From Chrysaora quinquecirrha (lineage: Eukaryota > Cnidaria > Scyphozoa > Semaeostomeae > Pelagiidae), in assembly GCA_014526335.1 (NCBI GenBank), contig JACTAT010000030.1, forward strand, positions 396,946 to 460,945: a stretch of DNA of 64,000 nucleotides, written 5' to 3'. Shown here piece by piece: positions 20,721 to 31,007 of the stretch; within the stretch, counting starts at the first letter, position 1; the number at the start of each line of letters is the position of its first letter. The translations under genes and the position numbers were made by a program. The notes under the pieces are model-generated. The model worked only from the letters and a program-made list of their open reading frames with translations. It was not told where the DNA came from and searched no databases.

Positions 20721-21372
20721 ATGTTGATGAAAAATTGCTTGTAAAATATCAGCTCGCATTGGCTCTTCGGGGGCTTGGCGCTGGGGAGGAGCTGGGCCTA
20801 AGTTTTGCTGATTTTCCTCCACGACTTGTAATTTACTCACACAGGCAGGACAGTTCCATTTTATCATGTTCGTGAGCATAAGCTGGTTATAATCCTTTAC
20901 TGAGACTTTACTACATTTTATGTGACATGATTTTGAACAGCTGTGGCAGTCTAGTGTTTGCAGATTTCTTTGCCACAGCCCTGTTACACACGGAGCATGG
21001 GTTGCTCACTGGCCCAGGGTTGCATTCGATGTCTCCAGCCAACAATAATGACTTGTTCGATGATTGATTCAGCAACTGGAGGGTACTAGTCGTGTTATTT
21101 GTGGCATATCTTTTTATCCTTGCCTTGAGGTATTTTTTTCGCAAGGGGCCTAATGATGGCCTAATGTCAACATGGCTTAGAGCTTTCAAGCAGCACGAGA
21201 AAATGTATGGTGAGACCGCTGTCTTTTCCAACGTTGATAGCACCTGAGACCTATCACAGTAGGTAGCAGCATCTATCTGAGTTTTCCATCTTGTAATAGT
21301 GCAGAAGAAAAGCATATATATCAGTAATATCGCAGAGAATTTGGCGGAGCGAGCAAACACGCGTCCTGCCAT
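20721..21372 (-). pseudogene. LINE N-terminal region with 2A-like sequence and PHD finger
   Basis: The frame starting at 21372 (M-A-G-R-V-F) opens with a hydrophobic stretch at residues 12-26 resembling a signal anchor. A variable region follows, then 'LLLAGDIECNPGP' with the exact 2A-like consensus D-[VI]-E-x-N-P-G-P at residues 114-121 (21010-21033). In known 2A peptides the ribosome skips the Gly-Pro bond, so translation would release the first 120 residues. After it comes 'CSVCNRAVA', then a one-base shift near 20965, then CHSC, CHIKC and CPAC, giving a Cys4-His-Cys3 PHD-like finger. 2A motifs have been described in some LINEs; whether this one works is inference. Confidence 0.82.
21010..21033 (-). 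other. 2A-like ribosome-skipping motif
   Basis: Codes for DIECNPGP, which matches the 2A core exactly. It is preceded by LLLAG, the usual hydrophobic helix end. Confidence 0.8.
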
Positions 21373-21539
21373 CTTGCATCGAAAGCTTTGGCTGTGGTGA
21401 TCTCCCGCACGGTGCTTTCATTGAACATAGACAAATCCAGTTCATCGTGTCATGATGTGGATTCCAAGATAACCCTAGGACTTTTACTTCATTGTCATTT
21501 TGAATAATTATAATAATCCAGGGCAGTTTCTATAATTAT

Positions 21540-22382
21540 GATATGGGGCTGGAATTGTAGACTGGCGAAAAGCAGAATTACAGCAAAGGGATAGAAAAAC
21601 TCGTAAAATGCTAACAATATATAGAAGCATGCATCCTCAAGGAGATGTAGACAGGACCTATTTGAAACGAAAGAAAGGCGGACGAGGATTAATAACTGTT
21701 GAGGAGTGTGTGATGCTTGAGAAGACGAGCTTAGGCTTCTACATAAGTGAAAAGGAAGAGAAGTTACTACAAGAAGTGATGAAAGAAGGCATTATGTCTG
21801 AAAATGAGAATCCCAAAACTGTGAAAGAAAGATTGCGCAAAGCACGAGAAGAGAGATATCGTAGCACGCCACTCCATTCGGCATTTTTTAGGGAAACAGA
21901 AGAAGTGAGGGACGAGGATAACAGGCTATGGATTAAGAAAGAGCAGAAAGAAAGAGTATTTGAAGAAGGAAACAGAAGGGCTGATCATGGCTGCGCAGGA
22001 TCAAGCAATAAGGACGAATTGGATAAGGCATAACATTGACAAAGAAGATATCTCGCCGTTATGTAGGTTATGTGCTGAGAGAGATGAAACCGTCAGCCAT
22101 GTCGTATCAGAATGTAAAGAGTTGGCTCAAAATCACTACAAAAAGGCAAGGCATGATAAAGTGGCTGCTATCCTTCACTGGCAGTTGTGTCAAAAATATG
22201 GATTTCCCACCACTGCAAAGAGCTACGAACATTTTGTAGACAAAGAAATGGCTGTCTTGGAAAATGAATATGTGAAACTATTATGGGACTTTTCCATTCA
22301 AACAGAAATAAAAATAGACCATAACAAACCTGACCTAGTCCTGCTGGATAAAAAAGGAAAAACCTGCTACATTATCGACGTA
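21540..22382 (+). pseudogene. LINE C-terminus with restriction-like endonuclease, first half
   Basis: The C-terminal half of a non-LTR element of the R2/R4/NeSL type. It enters at 'GIVDWRKAELQQRDRKTRKM' (about 21542) and continues through 'RTYLKRKKGGRGLI'. A frameshift near 21960-22030 moves the frame to 21960-22385. There lies a CCHC zinc finger, 'CRLCAERDETVSHVVSEC', then 'KPDLVLLDKKGKTCYIIDV', the PD-(D/E)XK-like catalytic core of the restriction-like endonuclease. The coding sequence is cut right after the Val codon by a DNA transposon and resumes at 24510. No RT core remains upstream; the LINE is 5'-truncated next to the 2A LINE. Confidence 0.85.
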
Positions 22383-24506
22383 TAGTCCAGTAATTTTAAC
22401 TCGAAAAAAGGTCTGACCCGGAACAAATTCGCACAAAAGAAAACTCGGCGGTTTTAGACTCCAAATTTATCAGTAAATGACATACTAAAAGTCCCCAAAA
22501 GTCCCACTACGGGAACACCCTAAAAAATGGGGTTAAGTTGGAGGTGGTAAATGTCGAATTTCAGACAGCATGGAAACGAGGCTAATCAAGACCTCTTTCA
22601 TTTTGCGAGTCTTCCCAAGCTGGAATCAACTTCATATCTTGTAAAAATATGGATTTGTGTTAAAAAGCAATAAATTACAAATAATAAGCTAAAATATATA
22701 TATTAAATTGCACTAAACTGCTCAGAAGATTAAAAAGTTGTGTGGAGTTTTTTGTCTTCTTCGCACCTCAAAACATCATGAATTGGTATTGAACCACCCA
22801 TTTAGAATTCATTTTCGTTTCTGGATTTGTTTCGTGTAAACTATCTTATGTAATCAAAATATATATTTATATTTTATATATTTACAATATTTTCAACTTG
22901 TTTACAAAAGAGTTCATGGGAGAAAAATAAAACAGTGCGAAAACATTTTTCTGAACTCTACACATGCCCCAGAAATCGATGCTTGCTGATTCTTTATGGG
23001 CAAAGCTCTCGTCTGCTGCAAAGACTGGTCCGGCAGGCAGCGTGGATTATGTGCTAGACGGAGGTCCGCTTCTTCACCGGGTGCCTTGGCCACGACAAGC
23101 TACTTACGAAGAAATCTGTAGTCTCTACTGTCAGTATGTTCAGAGAAAATACAGTAATAAGGCTACTGTTTGTTTTCGATGGGTACAACAACAATCCCTC
23201 TACAAAAAGCATGACACATCTCATTCGCTCAGCAGGGAAAACCAGCGGTACTGGGCTGTGAGACAACATCTCCCCCTTCGGAATCGGCAAATCTGCCTCC
23301 ATCAAGAAATTCAAGGATGCTGAATTCCAAGACCAAGCCAAAGCATTCGATGCTACAACAGCAAGTGCAGACTAAATACAGCGAGCAGGGGAGAATGCAC
23401 TGGTAATGTTATACGGTGGCCGTAAAGGGGAAAGCCTCGACGCCTTACGCTACCGGCGATATTACGAGAAGGTGGCCACAAATGGTCGTCAGACACCAAA
23501 ACCTCCCTCCCTCTTCAGCGGCAGCCAAGTACCATAGCCTGCGGGTATTTACAGGTAAAACCAGGGAGATTAAGTAGGGAGAGGAAACGCGCATTGGTGC
23601 GTGCGAGCAATGTGTGATGCAGCCTCTCTTTCATGTTCTGCCATTGTTCAATGCCCGGACCCCGGACAAGCTTGTGGCAGTGCAAGGATGCAGGATTGAT
23701 GCTTGAAGACTATGGATGGAAGGTTGTCGGCAATCAAGTGCTACCATTAACTATAGATCTGCCAGCCGCCCCACAAGCTTTTCTCAAAATGATCAGATGC
23801 AATTGTACGACCGACTGTGCCACCAGAAGCTGCAGCTGTCAGGAGCACGGGCTGGAATGTGGCCAATGCCACGGTACTGCATGTACCAACAGCAGCATTA
23901 TCGATGACAGTGATGACGACAAAGATTACCCCCACGCATTGACACTACTAAAACTTTTCTTGTTCAGAAAACATTTGAAATTGTTATTTTCACTCATTAT
24001 TAAAAGAGCACATTTTTTCAACCAAAATATTCTTATTTCCCAGCCAGGGACGTCATGGGACCTCAATTTTAGACTGTGCCACATACAAAAAATATTCAGA
24101 AAGCAAATTACACACTAAAAAATTTCCAAAAATGACTAAACATTGCAAAATCGTTGAAAAATCCAGCGGTTTTGGTCTGACAGAGGGGTGTGCCCACCTT
24201 TATTAATTACCATTTTGAGACATTTTCCACCCACCCCGACTATTCCGACCCCCTATTATGCACCCAAGAGTGCTAGAGGCCTTGTTTCGATCAGGAAAGG
24301 TCGGGGAGAAGCAATTTCGACATCAGCCTCGTTTTCATGCAGTGGCACAGCACCTTTTCCTTGTTTTCATAAATTTCGATATGTTCCCACGCCATAATTT
24401 TTGGGGACTTTTAGTATGTTTATCAAGAAGATTATTCTGAAAGATTTTCGAAGAGAAAGCTTTTGTGCGAATTTGTTCCGGGTCGAAACCTATAATTACT
24501 GGACTA
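22383..24506 (+). mobile_element. DNA transposon with TAGTCCAGTAATT ends and 3-bp TSD, encoding a PIN/CXC protein
   Basis: Left end TAGTCCAGTAATT and right end AATTACTGGACTA are inverted. Further inside both have GACCCGGAACAAATTCGCAC and CATACTAAAAGTCCCC, so the TIRs run about 120-130 bp with gaps. The flanks are GTA at 22380-22382 and 24507-24509. Removing one GTA restores the LINE codons for I-I-D-V-A-C. A 3-bp duplication occurs in PIF/Harbinger, Academ, Zator and some CACTA elements. The single gene inside does not resemble a Harbinger transposase. I weakly favour an Academ-like or unnamed group because an XPG-like nuclease has been associated with Academ, but I cannot confirm that. Confidence 0.88.
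22964..23935 (+). pseudogene. PIN/XPG-like nuclease plus CXC (tesmin-type) protein
   Basis: The readable parts come in order. First, 'DYVLDGGPLLHRVPWPRQAT' and, after a frameshift near 23180, 'VFDGYNNNPSTKSM': an Asp-rich strand-loop pattern like PIN/FEN1-type nucleases. Next, 'ALVMLYGGRKGESLDALRYR' after two in-frame stops, then 'AAAKYHSLRVF' in another frame followed at once by GTAAAA, which could be a splice donor. Then comes 'GNQVLPLTIDLPAAPQAFLK' and a cysteine block 'CNCTTDCATRSCSC' to 'CGQCHGTACTN' (about 23800-23900), a CXC-type zinc-binding domain. I recall similar uncharacterised proteins in many invertebrates. The function in transposition is unknown to me; DNA cleavage or repair is a guess. 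Confidence 0.7.
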
Positions 24507-24902
24507 GTAGCATGTCCTTTTGATACAAGAGTGGAAAAGAAGGAGAAAGAAAAGTTCGAACATTATGCAGATCTGAAGTATGAACTCCTCAAGGTTTGGA
24601 ACACTGAAGTAACGAAAGTGTACATAATACCATTTGTCATTGGCGCCTTAGGGGTAGTCACAAAGAACTTCAAACTAGGATTAGATCCTCTGCAGAAAGC
24701 TTGTTTTTGGGTACTGCCAGAATAATTAGAAAAGTTTTGGACTGCAACAGATAGGATCAAATAGAACACGTACAAGAAAAGACGTTTCAGTAATAAGGAC
24801 TTAAAGATCTATTATCTCAAGCCACAGGAGGTGGCCTGATGATAGAGAACTTACTGGTTTAATATCGATACCATGAGAAGAGCTTTATAATAATAATAAT
24901 AA
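24507..24902 (+). pseudogene. LINE restriction-like endonuclease, second half and 3' end
   Basis: Continues the endonuclease LINE after the inserted transposon: 'ACPFDTRVEKKEKEKFEHY', then 'IIPFVIGALGVVTKNF', typical for the region after the PD-(D/E)XK core. The frame shifts near 24690 and a readable tail 'LGTARIIRKVLDC' ends at 24768-24772. The 3' UTR runs to a (TAA)n stretch at about 24885-24915, which meets the tail of an opposite LINE. Confidence 0.85.
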
Positions 24903-24916
24903 GAATAATAATAATT
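24885..24916. repeat. (TAA)n shared by two tail-to-tail LINEs
   Basis: AT-only trinucleotide run. The + strand endonuclease LINE ends here and the - strand LINE (24917-25450) also ends here. Confidence 0.7.
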
Positions 24917-25450
24917 GTAAGTTGGCTATTATAATGAATAGCTAGAAGCTAATTAAAGCCAACTAAGTTACAAAGATACTAAGAATATACTATAAAATGC
25001 TAATTACATAGTTATTATTCCATTAATGTACCCTATATTTTGTATATAAACAAGAAATAATCTGCAGGTGCAATTGTCGGTATTCCATTTTTTGATGTTT
25101 TGTTTGAATTGGTTAAGGGACTGGCAATTTTTTAGTTCATTAGATAACAATAGAATGCAACCTCTGTATTTGACATCTTCTGTTCCATACGCTAATGTGC
25201 GAACTCGTGGCAGTTTCAGATGATTTGTATTTCTCAGCGAGTGGTGTACTGACTTTTCTTCAAATATATCGTTCATAAATGAAGGGCTAATATTGTTTAT
25301 TGTATTTTAAACTTCAATCATCAGCAAACGCAGACTACGTTTTTTGCAATAATATATCGAAACTGCTAACACTATCTTTGCAAACAATTCTGAGCGCACG
25401 TTCATGTATTTTATTAATTTTACCATTCAAAGTCTTATCATCAACATTTT
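24917..25450 (-). pseudogene. LINE C-terminal fragment (family shared with 26400-28018)
   Basis: Minus-strand end of a LINE. 'TLNGKINKIHERALRIV' (about 25360-25430), a stop, then 'FEEKSVHHSLRNTNHLKLP' and 'LSNELKNCQSLNQFKQNIKKW' (25004-25276). Its 3' UTR (TAAGTTGGCTATTATAATG and AAAGCCAACT) is similar to 26430-26500, so both copies belong to one family. It is inserted just after the YVDD motif of a BEL RT. It is 5'-truncated with at least two frame breaks. Confidence 0.75.
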
Positions 25451-26390
25451 TCTTCTGGCTGAAATGATGAAGCGTTGTCATCCACGTAAAACGAATTTAT
25501 GACGTTGTCTACAAACTCCGAATCTATTTCTTCATACTTTTTTAGATGTTTCGAATCGTTGCGTTTAGAATATACGAAGAAGATGTTAAATCATAGTCAA
25601 TAGAATAAACGGCTAAACCAAATACAAGACGCGTATATCTCAAAGCTACGAATCTGCGTGTTTCTGAATCTGTCGAATCGATCCAAATAAATCTCAAAAG
25701 ATTTCTCTGCTCGGGTGTGATTGAAATATTTAGAAATGCTATTTCTAAATCCCCGACGATTGCGATTTTGTTCATGCAAAATCTAAGAATAATGTCAACG
25801 ATTAAAGAAGCAAGATTGGGGCCAGGTACTAAACATTCATTGAGACTTATTTGATCGAATGTTTTTGAACTGGCGTCGTAAAAAATGCGGACTTTCGTAG
25901 TTACGCAGTCTTCTCGCAAAATTTCTCTATGAGGTATGTAGTATTTTTCCTGGGCGTGGCGTTTCTTTTTGATGAGTTATTTTTTCTATGACCCTAGAAG
26001 CGAGCTGTTCATTTAGAACATTATCATATTGCGTGAATAATTCTGGTTTTTATTTTAGACGATTTAAAAGTGAATTTAAGCGACCTTGGGTGACTTATAA
26101 TTACCTGGCAAAATTAGATGCTCAGATTTTCCTGGAAGTTGTACCTCGTAACGTGTTCCGTTGAAACGAATTACATTTTCTATGAAACTCTCAAACTCGA
26201 AATAGTCACTATGCGGTTCTTTCTCTCATACTCAAAATGATTTTAATTCTTTTTCTCGCTCTAATTGACTTTGAACTACAGACGTATCTACCTTTAAAAC
26301 ATACGCAACTGTGATATTTTGCGAGTTTTCTTTGCGATTTGAAACTGGAACGGGGCCGCTAAGCACGTATCAGAATCTCGTAAGCGTAGC
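25440..26390 (-). pseudogene. BEL/Pao pol fragment (second BEL copy)
   Basis: Minus-strand RT of a BEL element different from the complete one. Upstream part near 26380-26120 ('YVLSGPVPV', 'VIRFNGTRYEVQLP'), then 25542-25919 with 'TKVRIFYDASSKT' and 'LRYTRLVFGLAVY', and in a shifted frame the catalytic 'NSFYVDD' at about 25480-25500. After that a LINE begins. At its other end a LINE of the same family lies between this piece and the gag-protease part at 28025-29370. Several stops and shifts are present. Confidence 0.82.
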
Positions 26391-26399
26391 TACGGGGCC

Positions 26400-28018
26400 A
26401 ATAATAATAATAATAATCATAATATCAATTTCTTTAAAGTTGGTTATTGAAATGCGATAGCTATACTAAAACTAACTTAAGCCAACTTACTAAAAAACAA
26501 AACAGCAGAATGCAAATACATAGTTGAAAGACGCTAAAAAAATACATACATATATATATATATATATACATCATAAAACGTTTGGCCAAGTCAAGTTAAA
26601 TAAATCCTAAATTTTAAATATAGAGTTGATATAATCGGCAGTGGTTGCACCAGACCAAAATTTGATTTTGTTTTTAAACTCATCAAGAGATTTGGAGCAT
26701 TTAATAATCTGAGGAAAAGTAGCCCAGAAATGGGGTCCTCTAAAATGAATAGATTCTGAGCCATATGTAGCTGTTCTAGTTTAGGGAAGAGAAAAATAGT
26801 TGCTATTCCTAAGATTATAGTGTCTTTCACTCTCACAAAAAACCTCGTTCATAAAGGCTGGATTTTACAGCAACAATCTAGCAAAGAGGGTAACCTAGGG
26901 TTTTTAAATTGAAATCTACTAAAGAAAGATAGGAGAACACGAATCCAAGATGGGCCTTCAAAATTTTCACCTTAAGTAGCTGACAACTACCTTGTAGACC
27001 TTGTAGACCTTGTAGACCTTGAAATACCGAATAAAATTGTATTTGACTGTATTTCAATACAACCTACCAATTTCGAGAAAAACTCATTTGAAATTATGAT
27101 GACGTCATCGTCATAATGATCGACACAGACCTGGTTTCAAAAGCTACATATTGCAGTAATCAGATTCCAAAAAGTGCAATTTTTTTGATTGACTTAATTA
27201 GGCCTAATTAGGCATTAATCAAGGCTACTTACGGTGAAAATTTTTGAAGGCCCATCTTGGATTCGTGTTCTCCGACCGTTTTTAGTCGATTACATTGAAA
27301 AAACCTAAGGTTACCCTCTTTGATAGATTGTTGCGGAAAAGACCCTGTCAAAAGGACAATATTGAAACTGACTGTTTATAAAAGCTCGCATTAAATACCT
27401 TACTTTATTTTATCTATGAAGGGGACAATACGTGAGAGAGCATACAGTTTATTGCTAGTCTTTTGACAGATGCTCAAATCATGATCAAATGTCAGTTTAT
27501 TGTCTGTAGTGATACCTGCCAACTTTTCCTGAGTACTTTTCTGTAAAGATGCATAACCAATCTTAATGGTTATTGGGTCATCCTGAGACACTCCTAATGC
27601 TACAAAATGGCATTTATCTTCATTTAACTTTAAGTAGTTGTCAGCGAAACATTTTATTACTTATAAAGACTCATTTTCCAGCCTTTGCACTACATTTTGT
27701 AGATTTTGGTCACATGTATAAAGGTTGGTGTCATCAGCATAGTTAAAAATTTCAAATGTCATTTACAAAAAATAAGAAATCTTTCAAATAGATGTCAAAA
27801 AGTAGAGGTCCTAAAACAGAAAAACGAACCGCTTATTTTAACTCGTTGCTGTCTGTCATTTACATAGCTGTACAAAAACGTCAATGCATAATGATTGAAG
27901 CCGTAAGCATGCAGTTTAGGCCAACAGGTCATCCCCCATACTACTTGATCTAGCATGAAAGAATGTGGTAAATCTGCACCACGCAATAAATTTATTTCTA
28001 CATTCTGCGCTCAATCCC
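26400..28018 (-). mobile_element. LINE inserted in BEL copy 2 (RT and C-terminus)
   Basis: Minus-strand LINE, RT to tail. The RT lies at 27700-27990 ('HAYGFNHYALTFLYSYV', 'NYADDTNLYTCDQNLQNV' with an intact ADD, in a frame different from its start), the thumb at 27400-27591, and the C-terminus at 26600-26858 ('TYGSESIHFRGPHFWATFPQ'). A MITE splits it at about 26857-27346. The tail at 26400 is (TAA)n. Part of the RT-C-terminal connection is deleted next to the MITE. The BEL protein sequence stops at about 28022 and resumes at about 26390, so the LINE landed in the BEL protease-RT linker. Confidence 0.82.
26857..27346. mobile_element. MITE with ~100-bp TIRs
   Basis: Left GCAACAATCTAGCAAAGAGG (26870 on) pairs with the right-hand complement ending at 27334; similarity continues through GAGAACACGAATCCAAGATG and GGGCCTTCAAAA. 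On the right side the sequence runs on to GGAAAAGACCCTG, a hAT-like CAGGGTC terminus read inward; the left terminus is more decayed. The interior has four copies of TTGTAGACC (26990-27022) and a palindrome TGATGACGTCATC-like site near 27098. No coding. Confidence 0.8.
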
Positions 28019-28024
28019 CATAAT

Positions 28025-29370
28025 CAGCCAGGGGTAAGTTCTTCGAATGCTTATACATTGATTGGGCAATGTATATAACCTGATCTGAGACAGACCCACA
28101 GATATCTTCAACAACATACGCGAGAATAAACGTAATTAATTTATCGTTCCTTCTAACTGCTAATTCTACGACATCACAAGTTTTGAGGTTTCCTCTTTGA
28201 TTCCCAAATTATTTAATGAAAAGTTTGCCAGATTTTATTGTTGGTAACTGTAGCTGATTTCTCAGCCTTGAGGAAATGTAAGGTTTTTTGCGAACCAGTG
28301 TCTTAAATCAATCTGACATTACAAGTTTTTAACGGATTTGAACGGATTGATACGTTCAAAACAGTAGCTTATGCAGTTTGCAACAAGATGCAATTATTTG
28401 TTGTCTCTTTTGAAAATGAAACATTTGTACTTACGGGAATATTTCCTTGAGATTGCAATGGTTGAGCGGTACGCGGTTGATATGGTTGCATTGGCGGTGC
28501 ATGAGCGGGCGGTGCTTGAGGCTACGGTGCTTTAGCTGGCGGTGCTTGAAATTGTGCTTGCTCATGACAAATTTTCTGCGAATTGCTTTTTGTTCTAGCT
28601 CCACAAATTAATGTATTATGTTTTCCACCACAACGATAGCATTTCGAATTTGACTGACATAACCTACTTGTATGCCCACCATAAATACAAATGGAACATC
28701 TTTCCTTTTCCTTTAACATGGATTCCGCACGTCGGGATTGGTAACGACAGTGCAGCTAGCAGAATAATGGTGGTTTCCGTAAAATAAACAAATCGGCATG
28801 TTGTTACCAGCTGTAGAATTCTCGTTATTGACGATTAATGTTGACGTTATTGATTTTTGAGTTCCATATGGCCTTCTGTTGACGACATCTGTTCCGATCC
28901 GTGGTTTAGATTGAGCGGCAAATCCTTCTAGTGGCGTGAGCGCGCACTTCTCTTGAGCGTGAATTCCTTGACCTGAAGCTTGAGTAGACTTTCCAAGTCC
29001 AATTTATCGTCTAGTTTTCTGCTTAACATTAATCGAAGCTCACTTGGAAGCTTTAAAATTATTACTGGCGTTAAAACGGCGCTTAGGTAAACTGCTGGTG
29101 GGAGTGTCAATACCACGAAGACTGCGAACGATGGCTTCTGCTTTGTCATATAACGCGCGTAATCTTTTCAAATCATCTTTGGTTGTTATGAGGGGTAAAT
29201 TCATAAGAACTTCCATGTGGTTTGTAATAATCATTTGTCCATTGCCAAACGCTTTTCCAACAGCGATACTGCTTCAAGATAAATTTCGTTGGTTATTGGC
29301 AGTCCAGCTATGTATGCAGAACTTGGTTGGGAATCATTGAGTTCCAGAAGATGGAGTAATCGCCTTACGT
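28025..29370 (-). pseudogene. BEL/Pao gag-protease fragment (second BEL copy)
   Basis: Minus strand. The capsid-like part at 28928-29350 ('IITNHMEVLMNLPLI', 'DTPTSSYLSAVLTPVIILKL' with one shift), a middle part with 'NNMPICLFYGNHHYSASC', zinc knuckles at 28522-28719 ('CSICIYGGHTSRLC', 'CYRCGGKHNTLIC'), a Pro/Ala/Gln-rich stretch (28490-28560), then a degraded retropepsin region down to 28025. It has several stops. Its pol continues at 26390 beyond the LINE. Confidence 0.8.
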
Positions 29371-29404
29371 TATTCTACAAAATGATAAATAATCTTATGC
29401 CGGA

Positions 29405-29620
29405 ATATAGCTACAACAGATCCAATCCCTGAACTTCAACAACCATATTACTCTCTTCGCAATCCGGATGTTATTGGACGAATAGGGGCAAGAACTGAAA
29501 AACTTAAATCTAGTTTTTACCCCAATTGCTTGTTAGAATGGAAAGACCTAGATTCGGAAATTAGACTATCAAACTCGGTTGCCGTTTCCAAAAAAAAAAA
29601 CTAATCTCCCTCATCCACCC
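29405..29620 (+). pseudogene. LINE C-terminal domain, first half
   Basis: Plus-strand frame 'QQPYYSLRNPDVIGRIGART' to 'EWKDLDSEIRLSNSVAVSKK', the C-terminal region of a LINE that ends with a zinc-finger tail. An A10 run at 29591-29600 probably shifts the frame. It continues at 31008 after the Mutator-like insertion. Confidence 0.75.
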
Positions 29621-29631
29621 CCCTCATAAAC

Positions 29632-30996
29632 GGGATGTTCTTGTAACTGGACGACCATACGACCCCATTTTGATTAATGATTTTTTATTTTCATAAATAG
29701 TAAATTTTAAGTTGATTTTCATTAAAAATTATCAAGATGACTTTGATTTTAATTTATAAAACCATTCGGAATCCTTTGATAGGTGAACTTGACTTATTTC
29801 AGGAGCTATGATGACATCCATGCGGTCTGTGTAAAAGCAAACAGCAGTTTGCATTATTTTTATTCGCGAGGCTTAATACTCTATTGGCATTTTGGTGCCT
29901 GAAGCTATTTCTAACATGTCAGCATGGTGTGACACCAATGGAATGATAGGTAAACTTGAGCAACACAACGAAGCATTTTCGCATTGGCCACCTAAAACTC
30001 AAACAGTTTTATCTGTGACTACGAATGGCTTATGGTTTTGAAGGTTGAAAGTGATGTTGCGTTTAGAGGTACGAATAGTTTATGTATTTGATATCCCTCG
30101 ACCAATTCAAAATGTAGCTAAATTCGGGACTGTCGGGGGGGGGGGGACTGTAAACAAAGAAGCTATTTTATAAGAACACCTGGCTGGCTTTGATTTCAGC
30201 CTGCTTGCTTCTTGTTTTTGAAGTGATTTTTCAGGTACTTGTCGCCCCTTACCCTTCTCGAAAACATGTTTAAAATGCATCTCCGAGCAACGGCTTTACG
30301 CTGGTGAATAATGCTTGTGCGCATCTCAAATAGTTTGTGAGGCAGCAAAAAATTTTGACCCAAATTTCAGCCTATAGTGTTTCTTATAAAGTTTATAAAC
30401 GTGCGCAAATATTTTATATCAACGGCTTTTGTAGCTATGTATTAGGCTTTAGTGAGACCCGAAGCGAAATTAATGCTGGTGCGAGCTATTTTAAAAGCTC
30501 AAAGAATTTGAAAAATTTAGTCCAGTTTTAACATGGGACCTGAAATAAAAAAAATTTTTCAGTTTTTTCTTACTCTTAATTTCTGGTTTAGCAGTGAGCA
30601 TTCGCAAACTAGATAGACCGCTTAAAATATATATTTTTCTACGGACAAAAATATAATTTTCTACCGATCTCGAACTAAAATAGAATTTAGCATTGCAGGT
30701 ACCGATGTAATGTAATATGGCATTGGAAAATGAAACAAGATTGACAAATAGCAATGTTTACATATCAAAGCGCTCGTTTGACCTCCAGGCAAACTGTCGG
30801 GGATAACACGATTGATTCCGAATGGTTTTATAAATCAAAATCAAAGTCATCATGATACTTTACAATGAAAATCAACTTAGAATTCACTATTTATGAAAAT
30901 AAAAATCATTAATAAAAATAGGGTCGTATGGTCGTGAAGTCATAGGGTCGTATGGCCTGGGGTCGTGAGGTCGTGGAGTCCAGTTAAAAGAACATT
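29632..30996. mobile_element. Mutator-like non-autonomous element, long TIRs, 9-11-bp TSD
   Basis: The ends are GGGATGTTCTTGTAACTGGA (left) and the complement of AGTTAAAAGAACATT (right). Inverted similarity runs 150-190 bp inward through CATAAATAGT and TATAAAACCATTCGGAATC. CCCTCATAAAC flanks both sides (29621-29631 and 30997-31007). Long TIRs with a 9-11-bp duplication are typical of Mutator-like elements. The right TIR carries an extra tandem of GGTCGTATGG/GGTCGTGAGG units. The interior shows a G11 run near 30135 but no transposase. It splits a LINE whose frame resumes beyond it. Confidence 0.85.
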
Positions 30997-31007
30997 CCCT
31001 CATAAAC

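Larger units (their letters stand above)
17827..21470 (-). mobile_element. Near full-length CR1/L2-like LINE with a 2A motif
   Basis: A minus-strand non-LTR element: N-terminal hydrophobic leader and 2A-like motif (21372-21010), PHD-type zinc finger (about 21000-20840), APE endonuclease (20720-19678), reverse transcriptase and C-terminal domain (19669-17987), 3' UTR, and a (TACA)n-type tail at 17827-17845. It lies between a BEL scrap on the left and an endonuclease-type LINE on the right. The parts fall in three or four frames, so a single polyprotein has been broken by a few frameshifts and a small deletion. Confidence 0.85.

Noticed and set aside
23530..23640. Intron in the PIN/CXC gene (GTAAAA after TTTACAG)
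   Set aside because: A donor-like site is visible but no clear acceptor with frame continuity could be fixed, and the gene is already broken by stops and shifts.
22383..24506. Calling the PIN-CXC element PIF/Harbinger from its 3-bp duplication
   Set aside because: GTA is not the usual TWA target and no Harbinger transposase motif is present; the superfamily is left open.
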